Source: Buxus sempervirens (taxonomy: Eukaryota; Streptophyta; Magnoliopsida; Buxales; Buxaceae). Taken from it: a stretch of 64,000 nt of DNA. The notes beneath the pieces were generated by a model. That model had not been told where the DNA came from. It saw nothing but the letters and a program-made list of their open reading frames with translations, and searched no databases. Positions 55,134-64,000 of the stretch are shown piece after piece; the stretch's first letter is position 1, and each line of letters starts with the position of its first letter. The DNA is taken from NCBI GenBank assembly GCA_947561395.2, contig OX387193.1:33182255-33246254 (forward strand), written 5' to 3'. The position numbers and the translations under genes are program-made.

Positions 55134-57549
55134 TGTAACACCCCAAACCCGGGTCAATGCAAACCGGCACCTGACCTGAATCCGGTTCGCTACTGTAACA
55201 ACCCGAATCCAGCTCAACAACCGAATTTGAGATGCTACTGGCCCATATCAAATATTCATCAATAATTAACCAAACTGAAGAATTAAAATAATCTATTCAA
55301 TATTAATAATCAGAGTGCAAAATCATCAAATGTGCGGAAGTGTAGTCTAACATCCTCATATAGAAATAAATAACCATCCAATCCAAGTGATCAAGTTTGG
55401 TAATAATGAAAGGTCACTAAAGCTCTCAATCTCTCTAGTAAATCAAAAACCAAATAAATAATAAATTCAAACTGTCAAAGTACTAAAAAGTCCTCTCTCC
55501 TCGACCTCAAATCAAATCAAGATAACAATAATCCTCCGGCGAAAAATCAGCAGGTTCACTCTGATAATCCCCACTAGGATTCCCCTCTCGCGTATCCGCT
55601 GAAAAAATAACATAAAGAAGTAGAGTGAGAAACGGATATCTCAGTAGGCAACACATGCATGCTATAACCAGTTCATAAATATTAAAATAGATGTTCAAGC
55701 ACGAATAAGTAGTCTCGAGTAAACAGGCTCGTATAAACATTCATATCAATCATGGAATACAAATCAACATGTAAAACAGTTTACGTATTAGTGAACAGTA
55801 TAAAGTATATCAAGATCATGATTCAGAAATCAATAACAGAATCCAATATAAAAACCGGGATGTACTAAACAGTCACATCCAACCATAGCATCCAATACAT
55901 GCGTCCAGCATGTGAACAATATCAAAAGTAAGTGGTTGTGATCTCAGCGTCATTGTAGGACTCACAAAGAAAGATACACGTTTGAGATGACACTCAACTA
56001 TATGCTATACCACCGTGTGGCTTATGGGCGACGCTACTAATGATACTCAAACCCGTGAACATCACCTTAGATAAGAGCCGTAGTCATCGATTTATTACAC
56101 ACGACTCAACCGACTTGACATGAACCACCAACATGCAGCACCAAAATCAATACATGGAGAAGGTCGCTTATCCACATGTACAGGGAATCACCAGAGGAGC
56201 ACCGGGGTGTCCCTCCAGACATAGGACCCTCCAGAGCAAACCAACTTGCAAAGGAAGCGTGTTCGCACTAGGGAGTAACTCAATTCAAATGAAATATCTC
56301 TTAGCTATCTAGCCAAAACTATGGATCCATAACCAGTTATGCCCACTAGACACCAAAAATCCCTAAGGACTAATATTTCTGTATGTAATAATGCCTAACG
56401 GCATATAATGGTTAAATCTGTAATTTCTTTCATTATCGGGTTAACTGGGTTCAAAATCTGATCTGGAAATCCTGTATATCATATTCTAGTTATCAATATA
56501 AATTTGCATGTCTCTTAGTTAATTATTTCAAATTTACAAGTTTAGTTCTTCCAAAACTTAGGTTTTCTTGTTATTTACAAGCTTGGCAACTAATTAACCT
56601 AAATACCTCCCTATTTTTATTCTTTTATAAAATAAGTAATTGGTAATTTATTTTGGTCCTAAAACATCTTAATTATTGTTTAAACTTTGTTAAAAATGGT
56701 TCAGAATTGAATCAGGGGTTAAAAATACGAAAATTTTCATTTTTTGGTTAGATCGCTCAGGCGGTCTAAGGTAGGCGGTAGTTCAAAACAGAGCGCCGAC
56801 GATAAGTCAATAAGCGGTCTTGGGTGGTCAAACTATTTCAACGAGCGCCTAGGAGTGCCGAGGATCGCTGCGCACAATAAGCTCGGCGGTCTCCCAAAAA
56901 CGAACATACAGTGTTTAACAACTTGATTTTTCATGTCCAAGATGATTCTAACATATTTATAAGATTGATATCAAGCTAAATACATATATATACAACACAA
57001 AAACATGCATAGAGATTAAACAAGTCGAGAACACAAAACGCTCGTGAAAACAGTGCTGCCTACCTCTGTTCGATTGTTCCTCCTCTTCTTCCTCTAACCA
57101 ACAGTGTTCACAGATGCAAGACACTCTCTAAACGATGAAGAGCACAAGACCAACGTCCTCTCTTTCTCCTTCTTCTTCTTCTCTTCTTCTTCTTCTTCGG
57201 TCGTGCGACTTCTGTATTCTGCGGTCGTCGAATACTCAGCAAACGAAAAGAATACAGAGAGAATACCAGCGTATTCTCATAGGGCTAATACTCTATATTT
57301 ATGTTTCTATTATCCCACGCAACGCATATGCATCAATTCCTATACACATCGCCCAATCAAAATACAATAGGATTAAAATATCGATCTTACCGTGATATTC
57401 CACAATCAGACGGTCGGATCTACGCCCAACTCTGGATCTCCACTAATTACAATATCACCTACAACCATAAATTATTTCCATCGATTAAAACCCTCAATAA
57501 TATTAATTATTAATTTACTTTTGTATTTAGGAAAATTTGGGGTCTTACA
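55134..57549 (-). repeat. 5' LTR (minus) of the Tekay-like cluster
   Basis: It is 2416 bp; on the minus strand TGTAAGACCCC (57549) to GGGGTGTTACA (55134). It is closely similar to the LTR at 41993-48528. Donor-like AGAG/GTAGGC has GT at 57063-57062, and the acceptor-like TTTTTTCAG has AG at 55600-55599. It inserted into another LTR exactly within that LTR's GAGATATTCG palindrome (57550). The matching target duplication would lie at the far end of the element and was not found. Confidence 0.92.
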
Positions 57550-60216
57550 CGAATATCTCAATAAGTAGCACTTGCATGCTCATAAACATTTTTAACAGTT
57601 CTAAAACATGATTCAGGTTTAAAATATGCATCAGTGACGGTAACGTGGATAAACCAAATAATCCCAAGATAATACATCAATCGATACAAGATAACTAGAA
57701 TAATTCCGCATGGCAATCAAATCTGAGTATCAAATCATGATTCAACAAGTCATAGTAGGACTCATGAAGTAAGATTGTCTTTAACTAGGGTAATAACCAT
57801 GTCCACTATGCCACCTCCCGGCTTACGTGCGAAGCCGAGTACACGATCATCATCTTATTGCGGGAGAACCCCACCAGTACAGAAAAGGGTTGGCATATAC
57901 TATCCAATCATAGTCCGAGTACACAATAAAATGGGGGACAGCCGCAGCCTCGTAGTACAGGGCAGGCCTCATCGAGTACACGATGGAACACGCGTGCGTG
58001 GACAAAGAATTACAACTAGCAAAGAACAATCATTTCCACTACCTAGCTTCTAAATGGATCCATATAATACTATGCCTACTAGATTCTAAAACCAAAACCA
58101 ATCCATGAATTCTAGCACGCACATCTCATTCCAATCTCAATCATGTCACCCCGAGTACACAGGACATCTCTTAGTACACAGAGGCATTAACATCCCAAGT
58201 ACATGGGGCGTCTCCGAGTACACGGAGGTATAACATCTACCCAAGTACATGGGCATCACAATCTGACTCTCCAAGTACATGGAGGAAAACCATTTTGAAA
58301 ACAAAAACCTAATCATTCATAATTAGTTTAAAATCCTTTTCCGTAGAATTCACATAAAACCATCTCAATGCAAATCTTTCCAAAATCATACCATTTCCAT
58401 CTAATCCACGATAAAATCAAATGCTAGAAATCAGAGTTTGTCCAGATTAATATAATTAGAAATTTGTAGACACAATTTAGTATAAACCATAAGTTTTATA
58501 AGTGTTTTCTTATAGTCTTTCCTATTTCCAAAATAAACTCCCTAACACCCCCCTTTATTCACCAATCATTTACCTTAAATGAGGTAATAAGGAATCAACT
58601 ACTTAACAAATAGTTCCCTGAAACATTCTTTGGGAAACTCAACAATTCAATCTGAATAGTATATTACAGTTGCCAAATTGATATTAAACTATTACTTGAT
58701 ATTTTATGGTCAAATACTTGTATATACATTTTATTATTCTAGCATTCACATTCTTTCATGTTAAGAAACTTCCCTTAATTTCCAGCAATAATCCACATAT
58801 TGCTTGCTTAATTTCCCTTGATCATCCTTTCCCAAATAAGCCCCTCATACCTTCTTTTAAAACTCACAATTTACTTAAATATGAACCCAAATTCCCCCTT
58901 ATTGATTAGCTTAATTTTCTGCAAGGATTACCTAGAACACCTTCAATTAATCTTAGACATATACTGCACATAAAAGAATTCCTATAAACCTTTACTTTTA
59001 CAATTACTAAACACCTAAGTGTAATTATGAGTTATTGAATACATTCAATACTTCTTTTTATACTAAATCACTTCCCTTGTAATTCCTAAGCTAATCAACT
59101 CTTCACTCATCCTAATTTCATTATTTATCTCTTCTCAATCCATTAAAATAAAACCCAATTGAACTGCCCATTTAATACTCATCTTGTACTGTTTTTACCC
59201 CTGGGCGCTTACCACAGGGGCCCTAGGTGCCCCTGGGCGCCTAGCCAAATCTTCTGCAGATAATGCATGGGCGCCAACCATAGGGCACTGAGCTCCCCTA
59301 GGCACCCAGCCAAAAACGAAACCCAGGCATGCGGCAATTCATTTTTCTCCTAGGTTGCACTATTTTTCCACTTTCAAACCACTTCCACCATATTTCTATC
59401 ACTCTAAACAACCATTATACGTGTAATAGAGTTTAAGTGAATCAAGAAACTTTCCCCTATAAAATTAGCTGCCCATGATCATTTCTGACAGGATTTTCAG
59501 CAACTTCAATCCACACATCAATTTTACCTCTTCAGTGTTTTTATGCATATTTAGATTATCCAAAACAAACCTTCAACAACAGAAGAACTAATCGCTGCTA
59601 TTCATAAGAATATAGGTGTGATTTGCGGAGAACAGGTTCAGATTCTAACAGAGAACCCACATGATCAATCAATCGTCAAAAGGGTGTGCTACTTACTTGG
59701 AATCGCGCAAATCCAAACGCAAGGCTCTCCCTCTCCCTCTTCTTCCCTTCTTCTCCTTCTTTCTCCCCTTCTCTTCTTGCGGCCTGCGCCCTTTTCTTCT
59801 AACCCTTGCCGAGCGAAATGAGAACCCTTGGAGGGTTCTCACTTCAATTTATATAAAGTTTTATAAATAAACCACTTAAACCAATTTAAATGAACCGAAC
59901 CCCCACTAAACTAAACCCAACTACACCAACCCAATTAAATCACAAAACCACTAAATCAAATAATCCAACTAAACCAAACCAATTAAAACAATCTACACCT
60001 AAACCAATTGAACTAAGCTCCATCATTTAAACCGGTTCACTTGAACCAATAAACCAAACCAACCCAAATCGATTTAACCTGTTCAATTAAAATAAACCAA
60101 CCCGAGCCAGACCAAAACAATTAAGTCTTTTTAAAATTTTATTTAATTAGTCTCATTAAATCCTTTAACCTCTATTTATTCTTAATTAAAATTTCTCAAA
60201 AATCCAAGATCTTACA
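57550..60216 (-). repeat. Tekay-like LTR fragment (U3/R side)
   Basis: On the minus strand it starts TGTAAGATCTTGG (60216) and is cut at 57550 within the palindrome. It is related to the plus-strand solo LTR at 23281 over its first several hundred bases. TATATAAATT lies on the minus strand near 59850, a donor-like CCAA/GTAAGT has GT at 59696-59695, a GC island (GGGCGCC and CCTAGG words) is at 59190-59330, and a hairpin train is at 57952-58284. No coding sequence. Confidence 0.85.
57952..58284. repeat. Hairpin train with constant AGTAC loop and changing stems
   Basis: Units have an 8-nt loop of the type NAGTACAY. Stems are CATC/GATG (57970-57985), CTCT/AGAG (58168-58183), CCC/GGG (58194-58207), CTCC/GGAG (58212-58227), CCC/GGG (58240-58253) and CTCC/GGAG (58269-58284). 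A further CCT/AGG unit lies near 57952. The loop is held while four different stem sequences all stay complementary. It lies inside the inferred LTR intron. Confidence 0.65.
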
Positions 60217-60640
60217 CCCTAACCAGATCTTCTATTGGTTAAGAGAAGCCAACCACTTTCCAGTTCTCCACAAAATCTACAGACCATCCGAAGTCCTCAT
60301 AGCCTATTAAACGTGAAGCCATTGATGCCAAAATAGCTCCATTTCTATGTACATTTTTTTTTTGTCCTCAAATATTCTTCTATTCCCCTCTAACCAAATA
60401 TGGAATAAGAAGGCAATAGGGTGTTCATTCCCTCATACTAATTCCAATGGAACTCCAGAAATGGCAAAGGTCTACTGAGGTATGTGGCTTCACCAAACAC
60501 AGCAATTTGAGTGAACAAATGCTCTAAGCCAAGCAACATTGGATACATATATGATTGATGGTTTCAGTTTGGCACGTAAAAGCACACTCACATTAGGAGA
60601 TACAACTATTGAGAGTAAGGACAGCTCACTACAACACAAA
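60217..60640 (-). pseudogene. LINE ORF2, zf-RVT and linker
   Basis: The minus strand reads a zinc-binding reverse-transcriptase region with C-x2-C-like residues and ETINHICIQC (about 60592-60535). A second frame has IAFLFHIWLEGNRRIFEDK (about 60415-60358), the W-x-ERNRRIF-type linker of plant LINEs, then WSVDFVENWKVV. Frameshifts and stops are frequent. This is the segment expected just before RNase H, which is found at 22602 on the same strand. Confidence 0.78.
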
Positions 60641-61377
60641 TCCCTTAAGTCATGGCACTCATCTTAGAACCGTTGCAATCAATCAAGAGTATTTTAGGAA
60701 GTTTCTATTTTGATTATTGTTTATTAGTAACATATGTTTCTATGATTGTATAGATTCTTTTGTGTAATATAAGCAACTTCCCTCTTGCATACAATCTGTG
60801 CAGAGGAAATTTACTTCATCTTGGTTCTCTTTTGAAACGTTATCAACAACAACCTTTTTCCTACTATTTTGGAGGTGATCAGCAGCATTAGTTTTTCTCA
60901 TTAGAGCTTCCCTTTAGGCACTTCAACATTAAGCAGCCGATGTCAAACATATTGCTAAACAAGGACCATAATTTCAATATTACCTTAACAATTTGTGAAA
61001 AAGTGAGCAACCAATTCCTTATCAGCCCAACAACTAACACATCAAACGAATCTAAAACATCTTGCTTGCAGCTATTAAATCGAGGAAAAAAGTAAGAAGC
61101 TCTACTAAAGGATGAAATGACCTAGAAATTCATTCTCTTCCTAGCATGATTATTGCTAAGATGGAAATTCTAAGAGATAGGTGTGCGAAAAGATTAAGAA
61201 AGATAAGATACGAACATATTAGAGATAGGAAGGTGTGGCAATAAATTGACAAGATAAAAGATTGTATGTATAGTTTCGACATGTAAAATGAAAAAATAGA
61301 GAGGTACTGTGAGAAAGTGCAAGAAGGTATTTATTGAAAAATCTTGGAAATCAAATCTTATTAGGGCCAAAAATTAC
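60641..61377 (-). other. Degenerate LINE segment, little recognisable
   Basis: A weak match to the late RT region is possible on the minus strand (ADKELVAHFF near 61020-60995, where the family has ADD). A stretch near 60710-60800 resembles an LTR-like promoter end. Otherwise nothing can be supported. Confidence 0.35.
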
Positions 61378-62041
61378 CATTTTATATGCTATCTAAGAAA
61401 ATCAAAAAAAAAAAAAGTAAAAACTTTTTAAGTGCGATAAATGCATTGAAATAGTGGAGTGTAATATCTATTACTTTTTGCATACAACTCTATGTAATGG
61501 TGTTTATATATTGTATTTAAACTTTCTTACATGTGTTTCTATTTTAGAGTTTATGATCCTATGCTAAAAAATGAGCTTGGATTGGTTTAGTTGTACAAAA
61601 ATGCGTGTGTTAAAACACAACATATCTGAGAAGTCCACGGAGTTTGAGGAATTGAAATGAACAACCTGCATAACAGAGAAGGAAAATGTCCAAAAGTACG
61701 CAACTTACTAATATGCTACCATGAGGCAAATATAAAGGTAGGATCAACTTCCACATGATCTTATACCAAGGGATCTTCTTCCATAAACATTCAAGTTCAC
61801 AATCTCTTTTCTTGGATACTTGCATAAACATTCAAGTTCATAATATGTTTTCTTGGAAAGTTGATATTTCCCATTGATATGCTACCTAAGAAAATCAAAG
61901 ATAAAGTAAAAACTTTTTAAGTGTGATAAATGTATTGAAATAGTAAAGGAGTGTAATATCTATTACTTTTTGCATATAACTCTATGTAATGGTATTTTAG
62001 TCTTTTAATTGTGTTTATATATTGTATTTAACCTTTCTTAA
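61378..62041. repeat. Pair of direct repeats inside the LINE RT
   Basis: A segment starting ATGCTAYCTAAGAAAATC and ending near TTTCTTA occurs at about 61378-61528 and again at 61879-62041, about 500 bp apart. The second copy has extra bases. LINE RT coding resumes at once after 62041 on the plus coordinate. It may be a small terminal-repeat element (TRIM-like) or a local duplication; no PBS, PPT or TSD could be confirmed. A 44-bp duplication (ACATTCAAGTTC words, 61785-61860) lies inside. Confidence 0.55.
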
Positions 62042-62480
62042 TCAACTTGATAACCAATTCACGAAAAGCATAAGCAGATAAGAGTTTTTCTAAAAAATTC
62101 CAACTGAGCCGATCATAAGCTTTTGAAAAAATCCAATTTCAAAACACCCATACCTTTATTTAATTGATATCTTGTTTTGATTTTTTTTTTTAAGAAAAAT
62201 GAGCCATTTCATGATTAACAAAATATTATCCCAAATGGATCTGTTTGGCACAAAAACGGATTGAAATGAGGAGATAATATCAAGTACATGGGTCTAATAT
62301 GATTAACCAAAATTTTTGAAATGAGTTTATAAATAAAATTACACAACCTAATTGGCCTAAATTCCTGGATTTTCCGAGGATGAGGAGATTTTGGAATGAG
62401 GAAAATATGTCACATCCCTCTCTCTTCTATTATTTTAAGGGAATGACATAATAGACATTATTCCAATTAACTGAAAACCC
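62042..62480 (-). pseudogene. LINE ORF2 reverse transcriptase
   Basis: The minus strand reads FLIPKS (IPK at 62397-62389), then FRPIRLCNFIYKLISKIL, the LIPK and FRPISL motifs of plant LINE RT, then (after a frameshift) FVNHEMAHF, then LKLDF, a frameshift in a T run, and KAYDRLSWNFLEKLLSAY. It would prime and copy LINE RNA at the target. Endonuclease and N-terminal parts are not found in the window. Confidence 0.85.
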
Positions 62481-62731
62481 TTCCCAATTAATGGGCTGGA
62501 ATCCCATTATAGTATCATAAACATGAATATAACAATGAAATTAAACACTAGTTGTGCAAATGGACATGAAAATGCAGTAAACTGTGATTCTAATACTCAT
62601 AGTTAATTACAAGTTTACAATTTCTTCAACTGCTGCATAACAAAACAATAATACCAGATTTACTTCTCAAATCAAAACCTGCATATATATGACACACTAC
62701 TAAGCTATAAAGCCCAGTAAGGAAATCTCAT
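62481..62731. other. Unassigned DNA between LINE RT and Tat LTR
   Basis: About 250 bp, AT-rich, without a recognisable domain; it may be further degenerate LINE. The last five bases, CTCAT, would be the target-site copy of the LTR that follows. Confidence 0.4.
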
Positions 62732-63474
62732 TGTAAGCACCTCATTTTTGCACCCTCGGAAATGCTGAAAATAAAAACCCTAACTGAAAAGTCAAACCCT
62801 GAGGGGGCGAAAATTGACTTTTGATCAATTGACCACCTTGTTTTATCTCATTGGATAGAGAATCCCGACATGGTTCCAACGCAACCGAGTTTTCTGGAAT
62901 CGGAGTCTGGATGAAGGATCTATGAGCCGGTCAAACTTGAGGGGGAGCTGAAAGTTGACTTTCTGCTAAACCCTGAATCAATTGCTTAACCCTATGCCAA
63001 TGGATAGAGGGCTCCAATACGATTCTAACGTAACTGAGTTTGCCTAAATCAGAGTTCGGATGAAGAAGATGTAAGCAGTTGAAGTTCTAGGGCAGCAGTG
63101 CCGGAAAACTGCACATGTGGCAAGCATCTGAGCAAAAAGGTCTCAGGGATTAAATCTGTAATTACCCAAATCAATGAAAAATATCTCAAGGGTAAAGCTG
63201 CAGATATCCAAGGGTATCAGGGACTAGATCCATAAATATCCAAACTTGAGAAAATATCCCAGGACCAATCTGTAAATATCCAAAAGTATCAGGGACTAAA
63301 TCTGTAAATATCCAAAGTATCAAGGACTAAATCTGTAAATATCCAAAAGTATAAGGGACTAAATATGTAAATATCCAAAGTGTCAGGGACCAATCCACAA
63401 ATATTAGGATTTGCTTATGATTGATGTCCCCTATGGGCATGCATGGGCATCATCCATGCATGCCACCCCTCATA

Positions 63475-63528
<54 letters not shown>

Positions 63529-63626
63529 CCCCCCATGATCAACCATGCATACATCATACATGCATCCCCCTCTCTCTCATGGTTGATGAGCATGCATGTG
63601 CATCATACATGCATGCAACACCCCAT

Positions 63627-63681
<55 letters not shown>

Positions 63682-64000
63682 GATTGTGCCCCCATGCATG
63701 CATGCCCATCCCATATGCCACATAATAAAACCCCCCAAGTCTCATACGTATGGACTCCCTCTCTCTCATTTGGTTGCTGAAATTTTTCAAGAGAGCTTTC
63801 TCCTTCTCCATCTCCCCAAAAACCCTAGCCTAAAGCCTATCTTAACCCTCCATCTTCCATCCTTTCTTCATCTCCATCACTTAAACACTTGGAGGAGAAG
63901 AGAAGCTTGCTGTTGGTGGTAGGAGGGAGCTGCTCCAGCAGCCGTCCAAGCTTCAAGGAGGCTCACTACACCTCATTTCAGGGTTTTAACCCAAAGGTAT
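62732..64000 (+). repeat. Tat-type LTR, left part, runs off the window
   Basis: It starts TGTAAGCACCTCATTTTTGC, as do the other Tat LTRs here read in their own orientation. It has two diverged 145-bp-type modules (62820-63060), repeated AAATCTGTAAATATCCAAA-like lines (63150-63400) and two CT microsatellites. Whether it is solo or part of an element cannot be seen. Confidence 0.85.
63478..63679. repeat. Two (CT)n microsatellites
   Basis: (CT)n runs lie at 63478-63525 (followed by nine C) and 63629-63679, separated by about 100 bp with several CATGCATG words. The open frames across them encode only Ser-Leu or Arg-Glu runs. Confidence 0.95.

Noticed and set aside
22603-60216. Idea that the LTR pieces 22603-23215 and 57550-60216 are two halves of one LTR
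   Set aside because: Both pieces contain the palindrome region and what lies next to it, so they overlap in LTR coordinates; their flanks also show no matching duplication.
63411-63811. Frames with Ser-Leu or Arg-Glu runs
   Set aside because: By-products of CT/GA microsatellites.

Overview
The window is plant nuclear DNA made almost entirely of nested LTR retrotransposons. No intact host gene, rRNA, tRNA or CRISPR array is visible. The plant assignment rests on the element types: Ty3/gypsy with a Tekay/Del-like pol and chromodomain-like tail, Tat-type gag and LTRs, a Sirevirus-like Ty1/copia element with an env-like ORF, and a plant-type LINE with zf-RVT and RNase H. A eudicot is my guess only.

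Layout, left to right. 1-7858: Tekay-like element (+); its 5' LTR starts before the window, its single gag-pol frame has six in-frame stops and no frameshift, and its 3' LTR is cut at 7858. 7859-8887: 3' piece of a Tat-type LTR. 8888-16378: 5'-truncated Sirevirus (+) with integrase, RT, RNase H, an env-like ORF behind an apparent intron, and a 3' LTR. 16379-22602: pieces of a LINE ORF2 (-) split by a Tat solo LTR (16665-22272, TSD GCCAT) that itself carries a Tekay-like solo LTR (19194-21602, TSD GTTAT). 22603-26255: LTR fragment, then an 85-bp minisatellite split by another solo LTR. 26256-40526: a non-autonomous TR-GAG-type element with 3.4-kb LTRs, a leader full of short hairpins, gag only, and no pol. 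40527-57549: a minus-strand cluster of related Tekay-like LTRs, gag and pol pieces in the order gag, LTR, pol, LTR, gag, LTR, with a Tat solo LTR (43052-47182) inside one LTR. 57550-60216: another LTR fragment. 60217-62480: the missing zf-RVT and RT parts of the LINE (-). 62732-64000: start of a Tat LTR (+).

The LINE pieces at 62.4-60.2 kb, 22.6-22.3 kb and 16.66 kb are in ORF2 order on one strand. The 37.6-kb block between them is therefore best read as later material that accumulated inside one old LINE.

Two patterns cut across families. First, Tekay-like LTRs of several subfamilies share a splice-donor-like box, a GC-rich island, a GAGATA-TATCTC palindrome and a pyrimidine tract ending in CAG, which together look like a 1.45-1.8 kb intron inside the LTR. 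Tat LTRs and the Sirevirus env-like ORF have their own donor/acceptor pairs. Second, LTRs and leaders carry trains of short hairpins whose loop is constant while both arms of the stem change together. The clearest is at 31209-31814 in the TR-GAG leader. I do not know of a description of these features; both are inferences from sequence alone.
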